Source of the DNA: Candidatus Pseudomonas phytovorans
Lineage (GTDB): Bacteria > Pseudomonadota > Gammaproteobacteria > Pseudomonadales > Pseudomonadaceae
Direction: 5' to 3'
Assembly: GCA_029202525.1 (NCBI GenBank)
Contig: CP119325.1
Span: 2,082,001-2,146,000 of the forward strand
Length of the DNA stretch: 64,000 nt
The notes under the pieces are model-generated. The model was not told the origin of the DNA and ran no database searches. It saw only the letters and a list, made by a program, of their open reading frames with translations. The translations under genes were made by a program, and so were the position numbers. Below are positions 51,229 to 59,967 of this stretch, piece by piece (the first letter of the stretch is position 1; each line of letters begins with the position of its first letter).

Positions 51229-51918
51229 ATGTTGAAAGGCTACGGGGCAGTCATCCTCGACGGGGCGTGGCTGACGCTGCAGCTCGCCCTGTCGTCGATG
51301 GCCCTGGCCATCGTGCTCGGCCTGATCGGCGTGGCGCTGCGCTTGTCGCCGGTGCGCTGGCTGGCCTGGCTGGGCGATCTGTATTCCACGGTGATCCGTG
51401 GTATTCCGGACCTGGTCCTGATCCTGCTGATCTTCTACGGCGGGCAAGACATCATCAACCGGGTGGCGCCGCTGCTCGGCTACGAAGACTACATCGACCT
51501 GAACCCGCTGGTTGCGGGTATCGGTACGCTGGGCTTCATCTTTGGCGCGTACCTGTCGGAAACCTTCCGCGGTGCCTTCCTCGGTATTCCCAAAGGCCAG
51601 GCCGAGGCGGGCGTGGCGTATGGCATGAGCAACCGCCAGGTGTTCTTCCGCATCCAGGTGCCGCAAATGATTCGCCTGGCAATTCCGGGTTTCACCAACA
51701 ACTGGCTCGTGCTGACCAAGGCCACCGCGCTGATCTCGGTCGTCGGGCTGCAGGACATGATGTTCAAGGCCAAGCAGGCGGCCGATGCCACCCGCGAGCC
51801 TTTTACTTTCTTCCTGGCGGTGGCGGCGATGTACCTGGTGTTGACCAGTGTCTCGCTGCTGGCCCTGAAGTATCTCGAGCGCCGCTACTCGGTGGGCGTC
51901 AAGGTGGTTGAGCTATGA
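51229..51918 (+). CDS. aotQ: Arginine ABC transporter permease AotQ
   Basis: 229 residues with about five helices. The EAA loop is seen in AEAGVAYGMSNRQVFFRIQVPQMIRLAIPGFTNNW. An inner-membrane permease of the HisMQ type, N-terminus GAWLTLQLALSSMALAIVLGLIGVALRLSPVRWL. It forms a pair with AotM; the stop overlaps the aotM start (ATGA). Confidence 0.9.
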   Translation: MLKGYGAVILDGAWLTLQLALSSMALAIVLGLIGVALRLSPVRWLAWLGDLYSTVIRGIPDLVLILLIFYGGQDIINRVAPLLGYEDYIDLNPLVAGIGTLGFIFGAYLSETFRGAFLGIPKGQAEAGVAYGMSNRQVFFRIQVPQMIRLAIPGFTNNWLVLTKATALISVVGLQDMMFKAKQAADATREPFTFFLAVAAMYLVLTSVSLLALKYLERRYSVGVKVVEL

Positions 51919-52613
51919 TCTTCGACTACAACGTTGTCTGGGAGGCCCTGCCGCTGTACTTCGGTGGCCTGCTGACCACCCTCAAGCTGTTGGCGATTTC
52001 GCTGTTCTTCGGCTTGCTGGCGGCCGTTCCGCTAGGCCTGATGCGCGTGTCCAAGCACCCCGTGGTGAACATGAGCGCTTGGCTCTATACCTACGTGATC
52101 CGCGGCACGCCGATGCTGGTGCAGCTGTTCCTGATCTACTACGGCCTGGCGCAGTTCGAAGCGGTGCGCGAAAGCATCTTCTGGCCGCTGCTGTCCAGTG
52201 CCACGTTCTGCGCCTGCCTGGCGTTCGGTATCAACACCAGTGCCTATACCGCAGAAATCATCGCCGGCAGCCTCAAGGCCACGCCCCATGGCGAAATCGA
52301 GGCGGCCAAGGCCATGGGCATGTCGCGCATGAAGATGTACCGGCGCATCCTGCTGCCGTCGGCCCTGCGCCGGGCGCTGCCGCAGTACAGCAACGAAGTG
52401 ATCATGATGCTGCAGACCACCAGCCTGGCGTCAATCGTCACCCTGATCGACATCACCGGTGCCGCGCGCACGGTCAATGCCCAGTACTACCTGCCTTTCG
52501 AGGCCTATATCACGGCGGGCGTGTTCTACCTGTGCCTGACCTTCATCCTGGTGCGCCTGTTCAAGATGGCCGAACGCCGCTGGCTCGGCTACCTGGCGCC
52601 GCGCAAGCACTGA
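51915..52613 (+). CDS. aotM: Arginine ABC transporter permease AotM
   Basis: 232 residues. Same fold as AotQ; VIRGTPMLVQLFLIYYG is the conserved HisMQ stretch and GEIEAAKAMGMSRMKMYRRILLPSALRRALPQYSNEV the EAA loop. Translationally coupled to aotQ by a 4-base overlap. The ATPase gene follows directly, 22 bases on; no aotO gene lies between, unlike P. aeruginosa. Confidence 0.9.
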   Translation: MIFDYNVVWEALPLYFGGLLTTLKLLAISLFFGLLAAVPLGLMRVSKHPVVNMSAWLYTYVIRGTPMLVQLFLIYYGLAQFEAVRESIFWPLLSSATFCACLAFGINTSAYTAEIIAGSLKATPHGEIEAAKAMGMSRMKMYRRILLPSALRRALPQYSNEVIMMLQTTSLASIVTLIDITGAARTVNAQYYLPFEAYITAGVFYLCLTFILVRLFKMAERRWLGYLAPRKH

Positions 52614-52635
52614 CCGCTTTGTGAGAATCGACAGC

Positions 52636-53400
52636 ATGTACAAACTCGAAGTCCAAGACCTGCACAAGCGCTATGGCAGCCATGAAGTGCTCAAGGGCGT
52701 GTCCCTGGCGGCCAAGGCCGGCGACGTCATCAGCATCATCGGCTCCAGTGGCTCGGGCAAGTCGACCTTCCTGCGCTGCATCAACCTGCTGGAACAGCCG
52801 CACGCCGGCAAGATCCTGCTCAACAACGAAGAGCTCAAGCTGGTCGCCGGCAAAGACGGCGCGCTGAAGGCCGGCGACCCGCGCCAGCTGCAGCGCATGC
52901 GCTCGCGCCTGTCGATGGTGTTCCAGCACTTCAATCTGTGGTCGCACATGACTGCGTTGGAGAACATCATCGAAGCGCCGGTGCATGTTTTGGGCATGAA
53001 CAAAAAGGAAGCCCTTGAAAAGGCCGAACACTACCTGGCCAAGGTGGGTGTCGCCCACCGCAAGGACGCCTTCCCAGGGCACATGTCCGGCGGTGAGCAA
53101 CAACGTGTGGCAATTGCCCGGGCCCTGGCCATGGAGCCGGAGGTTATGCTGTTCGACGAGCCGACTTCGGCACTCGATCCCGAGCTGGTAGGTGACGTGC
53201 TCAAGGTCATGCAGGCGCTGGCCCAGGAAGGCCGGACCATGGTGGTGGTGACCCACGAAATGGGCTTTGCTCGCGAGGTGTCCAACCAGCTGGTGTTCCT
53301 GCACAAAGGCCTGGTGGAAGAAACTGGCTGCCCACGTGAAGTGCTGGCCAATCCGCAGTCGGAGCGCCTCAAGCAGTTCCTCTCCGGCAGCCTGAAGTAA
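52636..53400 (+). CDS. aotP: Arginine ABC transporter ATP-binding protein AotP
   Basis: 254 residues. Walker A GSSGSGKST (about 36-44), signature SGGEQQRVAIARAL, Walker B VMLFDEPTSALDPE and the switch His in VVTHEMGFA are complete. It powers AotQM. The ATG at 52636 aligns with the family start (MYKLEVQDLHKRYG); a GTG five codons upstream is an alternative. argR follows 98 bases downstream. Confidence 0.93.
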   Translation: MYKLEVQDLHKRYGSHEVLKGVSLAAKAGDVISIIGSSGSGKSTFLRCINLLEQPHAGKILLNNEELKLVAGKDGALKAGDPRQLQRMRSRLSMVFQHFNLWSHMTALENIIEAPVHVLGMNKKEALEKAEHYLAKVGVAHRKDAFPGHMSGGEQQRVAIARALAMEPEVMLFDEPTSALDPELVGDVLKVMQALAQEGRTMVVVTHEMGFAREVSNQLVFLHKGLVEETGCPREVLANPQSERLKQFLSGSLK

Positions 53401-53498
53401 AAGCTGCATTTTTGCACCAGAATAGGGCATGCTGCGCGACGAGCGCAGCCTGACCCGGCGCACAGACTCGAACGTTCCCAGGTTTCGGACCGCACCCT

Positions 53499-54479
53499 AT
53501 GACCACCCAACGAATCGGTTTTCTCATCTGGCCCGGCACCAGGCCCTTGACCCTGGCGCTGGCCGAGGAAGTGTTGCAGGTGGCGCAGCGGGTGCATCCG
53601 GATGTGGTCTACGAACTGGCCTTCCTGCAGGCCGAGCCTGCGCAAGAGGGTGCCTGGCGCTTGCCGGGCGAACCGTGGGCCGGCCGCTTGGAGGGGTGTC
53701 ACAAACTGTTCCTGGTTGCTGACGAGCCGCCTGCGGCGGTAGGGCCTGCCTTGTCGACAGCGCTCAAGCAGCTGGCGCGCAGTGGCTGCATGATCGGCGG
53801 CCTGTCTGCCGGGGTTTATCCGCTGGCGATGCTGGGCCTGCTCGACGGTTACCGGGCTGCGGTGCACTGGCGCTGGCAGGACGATTTTGCCGAGCGCTTC
53901 CCCAAGGTCATTGCCACCAGCCACCTGTTCGACTGGGATCGTGATCGCCTGACTGCCTGTGGCGGTTTAGCCGTGGCCGACCTGCTGCTGGCCGTGCTGG
54001 CCCGCGATCACGGAGCGGAACTGGCGGGGGCAGTGTCGGAAGAGCTGGTGGTGGAGCGCATCCGTGAAGGTGGCGAGCGTCAACGCATTCCGCTGCAGAA
54101 CCGCCTGGGTTCGAGCCATCCCAAGCTGACCCAGGCGGTGCTGTTGATGGAAGCCAACATCGAAGAGCCGCTGACCACCGACGAGATTGCCCAGCATGTG
54201 TGCGTGTCGCGCCGGCAGCTGGAGCGCATCTTCAAGCAGTACCTGAACCGCGTGCCGAGCCAGTATTACCTGGAGCTGCGGCTGAACAAGGCGCGGCAGA
54301 TGCTGATGCAGACCAGTAAGTCGATCATCCAGATTGGCTTGTCCTGCGGATTCTCTTCGGGGCCGCATTTTTCCAGTGCCTATCGCAACTTCTTTGGCGC
54401 CACGCCACGGGAAGACCGCAACCAGCGGCGCAGTAGCAGCCCGTTCGAGCTGAGCTCGGCGCCCGCCGAAAAAGGCTGA
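53499..54479 (+). CDS. argR: Arginine regulator ArgR (AraC family)
   Basis: 326 residues. An N-terminal GATase1-like domain (about 5-180: RIGFLIWPGTRPLTLALAEEVLQVAQRVHPDVVYEL, with GGLSAGVYPLAMLGLLDGYRAAVHW) is joined to a C-terminal AraC DNA-binding domain (LTTDEIAQHVCVSRRQLERIFKQYLNRVPSQYYLELRLNKARQML). Unlike E. coli ArgR, this AraC-type protein activates the aot and aru operons with arginine. It sits at the end of the aot operon, as in P. aeruginosa, and precedes aruC. Confidence 0.92.
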   Translation: MTTQRIGFLIWPGTRPLTLALAEEVLQVAQRVHPDVVYELAFLQAEPAQEGAWRLPGEPWAGRLEGCHKLFLVADEPPAAVGPALSTALKQLARSGCMIGGLSAGVYPLAMLGLLDGYRAAVHWRWQDDFAERFPKVIATSHLFDWDRDRLTACGGLAVADLLLAVLARDHGAELAGAVSEELVVERIREGGERQRIPLQNRLGSSHPKLTQAVLLMEANIEEPLTTDEIAQHVCVSRRQLERIFKQYLNRVPSQYYLELRLNKARQMLMQTSKSIIQIGLSCGFSSGPHFSSAYRNFFGATPREDRNQRRSSSPFELSSAPAEKG

Positions 54480-54997
54480 GATTTCGGTTGGGTCCGGGGT
54501 GTATGCCTTGGGTTTGATGGTGGGGCGGAAATCGAGCGCCGCCCGCGCGGCGCATCGCGGATAAATCCGCTCCTACATTTGTTGCAACGTGCCGAACCTG
54601 TTACGCCATGGTTGCCCGCCCTGGTGCATGTCTTGAGTCTTGCAAACCGCTGACAACCATGGCCTGCCAGGCATGGCCACGTTGCAACAAATGTAGGAGC
54701 GGATTTATCCGCGATGCGCCGCGCGGGCGGCGCTCGATTTCCGCCACAACGCAACAACAACGACTTGCACCTGCTGCTTCCTCGAATTGCCTGTGAACAC
54801 CCGTTCACCCAGCACCCTCTCTCCCGTACACTGCGCGATTGCGACAGTGTTTGTCGCATTGCCGAAAGCCTTGTCAAAACCGGGTTTTGCGCTGTAACAA
54901 GTTGTCGCTTGGCCGCAAGGACAGGCGCGGATCAGTCCTTACAATCCCCCCATCGCTCGCCCACTTCCAGGCCAGCGTTCCTCTTCAGGAGACTCAG
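54480..54997 (+). promoter_or_regulatory. argR-aruC intergenic region with ArgR sites
   Basis: 518 bp. A 222-bp inverted-repeat element fills 54524-54745 (listed separately). Nearer aruC: GCGACA-GTGTT-TGTCGC (54841-54857), TGTCGC-ATTGCCGA-AA (54852-54867), a degenerate TGTCAA at 54872, and TGTCGC-TTGGCCGC-AA (54903-54918). Two fit the ArgR half-site TGTCGC-N8-AA exactly; the last is 80-95 bases before the aruC ATG. No ORF. Confidence 0.6.
54524..54745. repeat. Large element with 68-bp perfect inverted repeats
   Basis: Arms 54524-54591 and 54678-54745 are complementary at all 68 positions; the 86-base centre holds a further 9-bp pair (CCATGGTTG at 54606-54614 with CAACCATGG at 54654-54662). 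Each arm contains a TGTAGGAGCGGATTTATCCG segment and a GC-rich palindrome, a different repeat family from the CTCCCACAGG REP pairs. Probably a non-coding mobile (REPIN/MITE-like) element; no ORF in it. Confidence 0.8.
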
Positions 54998-56218
54998 ATG
55001 TCCGTTGAGCAAGCCCCGGTGCAACGTGCCGATTTCGACCAGGTCATGGTCCCCAACTATTCTCCGGCGGCCTTCATTCCTGTGCGAGGCGAGGGCTCCC
55101 GTGTGTGGGACCAGTCGGGTCGCGAGCTGATCGACTTTGCCGGCGGCATCGCGGTAAACGCCCTGGGCCACTGCCACCCGGCACTGGTCAAGGCCCTGAC
55201 CGACCAGGCCAACACCCTCTGGCACGTTTCCAACGTGTTCACCAACGAGCCGGCCCTGCGCCTGGCCCACAAGCTGGTGGACGCCACCTTTGCCGACCGG
55301 GTGTTTTTCTGCAACTCCGGCGCCGAGGCCAACGAGGCTGCTTTCAAGCTGGCCCGTCGCGTCGCTCATGACCGCTTCGGCCCGGAAAAGCACGAAATCA
55401 TCGCCACCGTGAACAGCTTCCACGGTCGTACCTTGTTCACCGTCAGCGTCGGTGGCCAGCCGAAGTACTCCGACGGCTTCGGCCCGAAGATCACCGGCAT
55501 CAGCCATGTGCCGTACAACGACCTGGAAGCTTTGAAGGCACAGATTTCCGACAAGACCTGCGCCGTGGTGATCGAACCGATCCAGGGCGAAAGCGGCGTG
55601 GTACCGGCCGACCTGGCCTACCTGGAAGGCGCGCGCAAGCTGTGTGACGAGCACAACGCCCTGCTGATCTTCGACGAAGTGCAGACCGGCGTGGGCCGTA
55701 CCGGTTCGTTGTACGCCTACCAGCACTATGGCGTGACGCCCGACATCCTGACCAGCGCCAAGAGCCTCGGCGGCGGCTTCCCGATAGGCGCCATGCTGAC
55801 CACCACCGACCTGGCCAAGCACCTGGCTGTCGGTACGCACGGCACCACCTATGGCGGCAACCCGCTGGGCTGCGCCGTCGCCTGCGCGGTGCTGGATGTG
55901 GTCAATACCCCTGAAACCCTGGCCGGCATCAAGGCCAAGCACGCACGCTTCAAAACCCGTCTGGAACAGATTGGCCAGAAATACAGCCTGTTCACCCAGG
56001 TACGTGGCGTTGGCCTGCTGCTCGGCTGCGTACTGACCGAGGCCTGGCAAGGCAAGGCCAAGGACGTGCTCAACGCCGCCGAGAAAGAAGGCGTGATGGT
56101 GCTGCAGGCCGGCCCGGATGTGGTCCGCTTTGCGCCAAGCCTGGTGGTTGAAGACGCCGACATCGATGAAGGCCTGGACCGCTTCGAGCGCGCTGTGGCT
56201 GCCCTGACCAAAGGCTGA
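54998..56218 (+). CDS. aruC: Succinylornithine/acetylornithine aminotransferase AruC
   Basis: 406 residues. Class III aminotransferase with PLP Lys at residue 255 (TSAKSLGGG), cofactor contacts NSGAEANEAAFKLAR and IFDEVQTGVGRTG. It moves the amino group of N2-succinylornithine to 2-oxoglutarate in the arginine succinyltransferase pathway; its arginine-biosynthesis partner activity (acetylornithine) is also known. AGGAG SD before the ATG at 54998. First gene of the aru operon; ArgR sites upstream. Confidence 0.94.
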   Translation: MSVEQAPVQRADFDQVMVPNYSPAAFIPVRGEGSRVWDQSGRELIDFAGGIAVNALGHCHPALVKALTDQANTLWHVSNVFTNEPALRLAHKLVDATFADRVFFCNSGAEANEAAFKLARRVAHDRFGPEKHEIIATVNSFHGRTLFTVSVGGQPKYSDGFGPKITGISHVPYNDLEALKAQISDKTCAVVIEPIQGESGVVPADLAYLEGARKLCDEHNALLIFDEVQTGVGRTGSLYAYQHYGVTPDILTSAKSLGGGFPIGAMLTTTDLAKHLAVGTHGTTYGGNPLGCAVACAVLDVVNTPETLAGIKAKHARFKTRLEQIGQKYSLFTQVRGVGLLLGCVLTEAWQGKAKDVLNAAEKEGVMVLQAGPDVVRFAPSLVVEDADIDEGLDRFERAVAALTKG

Positions 56219-56233
56219 TCCGCCTGCGGTCCC

Positions 56234-56271
56234 ATCGCCGGCCCCGGCCACTCGCGGGCTTGGCCGGCGAT
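56234..56271 (+). repeat. Hairpin between aruC and aruF
   Basis: ATCGCCGGCC (56234-56243) pairs with GGCCGGCGAT (56262-56271) around an 18-base loop, 15 bases after the aruC stop. A GC-rich intercistronic stem without T run that may alter the aruC:aruF ratio. Confidence 0.5.
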
Positions 56272-56353
56272 ACCCGATTCCACTGCAGGTGCCTGTGTAC
56301 CTGCCGTTTTTCCGTGCCGCCGTGAGCGGCCCGTATTCCAAAGGAGTGACACC

Positions 56354-57373
56354 ATGCTGGTGATGCGCCCCGCGCAAATGGCTGATCTGAACGAAGTGCA
56401 GCGCATGGCTGCAGACAGCCCCATTGGTGTCACCTCGCTGCCGGACGACACTGCTCGCCTGGGCGACAAGATCGCCGCTTCCGAGACTTCTTTCGCCGCC
56501 GAGGTCAGCTTCAACGGTGAGGAAAGCTACTTTTTTGTGCTCGAAGACAGCGAGACCGGCAAGCTTGCCGGCTGCTCGGCCATTGTCGCTTCGGCTGGCT
56601 ACTCCGAGCCGTTCTACAGCTTTCGTAACGAAACGTTCGTGCACGCCTCGCGCGAGCTGAAGATCCACAACAAGATCCACGTGCTGTCGCTGTGTCATGA
56701 CCTGACCGGCAACAGCCTGCTGACCAGCTTCTATGTATTGCCGGAGCTGGTGAACAGCGGCTGGGCCGAGCTCAATTCGCGCGGTCGCCTGCTGTTCATG
56801 GCCGCGCACCCGGAGCGTTTCGCCGACTCGGTCGTGACCGAAATCGTCGGCTACAGCGACGAGAATGGCGAGTCGCCGTTCTGGGATGCCATCGGCCGCA
56901 ATTTCTTCGACCTCAACTACTCCGACGCCGAGCGCCTGTGTGGCCTGAAGAGCCGTACCTTCCTCGCCGAACTGATGCCGCACTACCCGATCTACGTGCC
57001 GTTGCTGCCCGATGAGGCGCAGGAAGCCATGGGCCAGGTGCACCCGCGTGCGCAGATCACGTTCGACATCCTCATGCGCGAAGGCTTCGAAACCGAGCAC
57101 TACATCGACATCTTCGACGGCGGCCCGACCCTGCATGCGCGTACATCGGGTATCCGTTCGATTTCCCAGAGCCGGTCGGCGCCGGTGAAAATCGAGGAAG
57201 CCGCAGGTAAAGGGGGGCGTCCTTACCTGGTGTGCAATGGCCAGTTGCAAGACTACCGCGCGGTACTGCTGGACCTCGACTGGGTGCCCGGCAAGCCGGT
57301 CAGCCTGAGCGCGGCTGCGGCCGACGCGCTGGGTGTGGGCGAGGGTGGCAGCGTGCGCCTGGTCGCGGTCTGA
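56354..57373 (+). CDS. aruF: Arginine N-succinyltransferase, alpha subunit
   Basis: 339 residues. With AruG forms the AstA-type enzyme that transfers succinyl from succinyl-CoA to arginine. MLVMRPAQMADLNEVQRMAADSPIGVTSLPDD and the SSCH-type ELKIHNKIHVLSLCHDLTGNSLLTSFYV region are typical. AGGAG SD. About 30% of residues differ from AruG, its paralogue, in the parts I compared by eye; the two subunits share the same order of blocks. Confidence 0.93.
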   Translation: MLVMRPAQMADLNEVQRMAADSPIGVTSLPDDTARLGDKIAASETSFAAEVSFNGEESYFFVLEDSETGKLAGCSAIVASAGYSEPFYSFRNETFVHASRELKIHNKIHVLSLCHDLTGNSLLTSFYVLPELVNSGWAELNSRGRLLFMAAHPERFADSVVTEIVGYSDENGESPFWDAIGRNFFDLNYSDAERLCGLKSRTFLAELMPHYPIYVPLLPDEAQEAMGQVHPRAQITFDILMREGFETEHYIDIFDGGPTLHARTSGIRSISQSRSAPVKIEEAAGKGGRPYLVCNGQLQDYRAVLLDLDWVPGKPVSLSAAAADALGVGEGGSVRLVAV

Positions 57374-57451
57374 GGTCTGGTAACAGACGTTTCGGGATTG
57401 ATGCGTTAGAAGAGTTTTGCGCCGGCCAACGCCGCCGCACAAGGAGATAGC

Positions 57452-58480
57452 ATGATCGTTCGTCCTGTACGCAGCAGCGATTTGCCTGCGTTGATCGAAT
57501 TGGCACGCAGCACCGGCACCACCGGGCTGACCACGCTGCCGGCCAACGAAGAACGCCTGGGGCATCGCGTTGGCTGGGCGGAAAAGAGCTTCCGTGGCGA
57601 AGCCGAGCGTGGCGACACCGACTACCTGTTCGTGCTGGAAAACGACGAAGGCCTGGTGGTCGGCATCAGTGCAATCGCCGGTGCCGTCGGCCTGCGCGAG
57701 CCTTGGTACAACTACCGGGTCGGCCTGACCGTCAGCGCCTCGCAGGAGCTGAAGATCTATCGCGAAATCCCCACCCTGTTCCTTGCCAACGACCTGACCG
57801 GCAACTCCGAGCTGTGCTCGCTGTTCCTGCGCAGCGACCATCGCTCCGGGCTCAATGGCCGCTTGCTGTCACGCGCGCGCATGCTGTTCATTGCCGAGTT
57901 CCCGGAGCTGTTCGGCAAGAAGATCATCGCCGAAATGCGCGGCATGTCCGACGAGCAGGGGCGTTCGCCTTTCTGGGAAAGCCTTGGCCGGCATTTCTTC
58001 AAGATGGAGTTCAGTCAGGCGGACTACCTGACCGGCGTGGGCAATAAGTCGTTCATCGCCGAGCTGATGCCCAAGTTCCCGCTGTACACCTGCTTTTTGT
58101 CCGAGGCTGCGCGCGACGTGATCGGTCGGGTGCACGTCGACACCGAACCGGCGCTGGCCATGCTCAAGCAGGAAGGTTTCAACTACCAGGGTTATGTCGA
58201 CATCTTTGACGCAGGCCCCGCCATCGAGTGTGACACCGCCAAGATCCGCGCCGTGCGCGAGAGCCAGACCCTTGTACTGGCGGTGGGCACGCCGGGCGAT
58301 GACGCTACCCCTTACATCATCCACAACCGCAAGCGCGACGATTGCCGCATCACCGCGGCTCCTGCACGGCTGGCCGCCGGTACCCTGGTGGTCGACCCGT
58401 TGACCGCCAAGCGTCTGCGCATGGGCGCCGGCGACAATGTGCGTGCCGTGCCGCTGTCGGCCAACCGGGAGGCCCAGTAA
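57452..58480 (+). CDS. aruG: Arginine N-succinyltransferase, beta subunit
   Basis: 342 residues. Paralogue of AruF with the same blocks (MIVRPVRSSDLPALIELARSTGTTGLTTLP, then EIPTLFLANDLTGNSELCSLFLR and GRSPFWESLGRHFFKMEFSQADYLTGVGNKSFIAELMP). The subunits assemble into a heteromer. AAGGAG SD at the ATG. Its stop is directly followed by the aruD start (TAAATG), so translation of the two is coupled. Confidence 0.93.
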   Translation: MIVRPVRSSDLPALIELARSTGTTGLTTLPANEERLGHRVGWAEKSFRGEAERGDTDYLFVLENDEGLVVGISAIAGAVGLREPWYNYRVGLTVSASQELKIYREIPTLFLANDLTGNSELCSLFLRSDHRSGLNGRLLSRARMLFIAEFPELFGKKIIAEMRGMSDEQGRSPFWESLGRHFFKMEFSQADYLTGVGNKSFIAELMPKFPLYTCFLSEAARDVIGRVHVDTEPALAMLKQEGFNYQGYVDIFDAGPAIECDTAKIRAVRESQTLVLAVGTPGDDATPYIIHNRKRDDCRITAAPARLAAGTLVVDPLTAKRLRMGAGDNVRAVPLSANREAQ

Positions 58481-59944
58481 ATGACCACGCATTACATTGC
58501 AGGCAATTGGCTGGCTGGGCAGGGTGAAACCCTGCAGTCGCTGAACCCGGTGACACAGGCTGTCGTCTGGCAGGGGCAGGGCGCTGACGCCAGCCAGGTG
58601 GGCGCCGCGGTGCAGGCAGCGCGCCAGACTTTTCCGGCATGGGCGCAACTGAGCCTGGAAGCGCGCATCGATGTGCTGGAGAAGTTCGCCGATCAGTTGA
58701 AAACGCACGCCGAAGCGTTGGCCCAGTGCATCGGTGAGGAAACCGGCAAGCCCCTGTGGGAATCGGCCACCGAAGTTACCAGCATGATCAACAAGGTGGC
58801 GATTTCAGTGCAAAGCTACCGTGAGCGCACCGGGGAAAAGAGCGGCCCGCTGGCTGACGCCACGGCCGTGCTGCGGCACAAGCCCCATGGCGTGGTGGCG
58901 GTGTTCGGCCCCTACAACTTCCCCGGTCACTTGCCCAATGGCCATATCGTGCCAGCGTTGCTGGCGGGTAACTGCGTGGTGTTCAAGCCCAGCGAGCTGA
59001 CGCCCAAGGTCGCCGAGCTGACGGTCAACTGCTGGATCGCCGCCGGCCTGCCGGCGGGCGTGTTGAGCCTGGTGCAGGGTGGGCGTGAAACCGGCGTGGC
59101 GCTGGCCGCCAACCCGGGGATCGATGGCCTGTTCTTCACCGGCTCCAGCCGCACCGGCAACCTGCTGCACCAGCAGTTCGCGGGTCGCCCGGACAAGATT
59201 CTGGCCCTGGAAATGGGCGGCAATAACCCGCTCGTGGTAGACGAGGTCAAAGATCTCGACGCCGCGGTGTACACCATTATCCAGTCGGCGTTCATTTCCG
59301 CCGGCCAGCGTTGCACCTGCGCACGGCGCCTGCTGGTGCCGCAAGGTGCCTGGGGTGATTCGCTGATCGCGCGCCTGGTCGAGGTGTGCAAAACCATTAC
59401 GGTGGGTGCGTTCGATGAGCAGCCGGCGCCGTTCATGGGCTCGGTGATTTCGCTGCAGGCGGCGCGAGCGCTGCTTGCGGCCCAGGCCGAACTGGCCACC
59501 AAAGGTGGTGTGAAGCTGCTGGAAATGACCCAGCCGCAGGCCGGTGCCGCGCTGCTGACCCCGGGTATTGTCGATGTCACAGGCGTGGTCGAGCGCCCGG
59601 ACGAAGAGTTCTTCGGCCCGCTGCTGCAGGTCATCCGTTATGCCGACTTCGATGCGGCCATCAATGAGGCCAACAACACTCAGTACGGTCTGGCCGCCGG
59701 CTTGCTGTCCGACTCGCGTGCCCGCTACCAGTACTTCTGGCTGCGCAGCCGCGCCGGCATCGTCAACTGGAACAAGCAACTGACCGGCGCCGCCAGCAGT
59801 GCGCCGTTTGGTGGTGTGGGTGCCAGCGGCAACCATCGCGCCAGTGCCTATTACGCGGCTGACTACTGCGCTTACCCCGTGGCTTCGCTGGAGACCCCCA
59901 GCCTTGCCTTGCCGGCGACCCTGACGCCGGGCGTCACCTTATAA
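58481..59944 (+). CDS. aruD: Succinylglutamate semialdehyde dehydrogenase
   Basis: 487 residues. NAD-dependent aldehyde dehydrogenase with catalytic C278 (GQRCTCARR) and E244 (LEMGGNNP), and the VFGPYNFPGHLPNGHIVPAL cofactor region. Oxidises N-succinylglutamate semialdehyde to N-succinylglutamate. Starts one base after the aruG stop with a GGGAGG SD. Matches the AstD family length. Confidence 0.95.
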   Translation: MTTHYIAGNWLAGQGETLQSLNPVTQAVVWQGQGADASQVGAAVQAARQTFPAWAQLSLEARIDVLEKFADQLKTHAEALAQCIGEETGKPLWESATEVTSMINKVAISVQSYRERTGEKSGPLADATAVLRHKPHGVVAVFGPYNFPGHLPNGHIVPALLAGNCVVFKPSELTPKVAELTVNCWIAAGLPAGVLSLVQGGRETGVALAANPGIDGLFFTGSSRTGNLLHQQFAGRPDKILALEMGGNNPLVVDEVKDLDAAVYTIIQSAFISAGQRCTCARRLLVPQGAWGDSLIARLVEVCKTITVGAFDEQPAPFMGSVISLQAARALLAAQAELATKGGVKLLEMTQPQAGAALLTPGIVDVTGVVERPDEEFFGPLLQVIRYADFDAAINEANNTQYGLAAGLLSDSRARYQYFWLRSRAGIVNWNKQLTGAASSAPFGGVGASGNHRASAYYAADYCAYPVASLETPSLALPATLTPGVTL

Positions 59945-59967
59945 CAACAGGTCACGGAGCCTAGCCG

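Noticed and set aside
54592..54677. Centre of the 68-bp inverted repeat as a small gene
   Set aside because: The 86-base centre has no start with an SD and no frame that stays open; it is non-coding.
54932..57841. A 969-codon open frame on the minus strand opposite aruC-aruF-aruG
   Set aside because: Shadow of three clear genes; composition is Gly/Val/Gln-rich without any motif, and it would start inside aruG.
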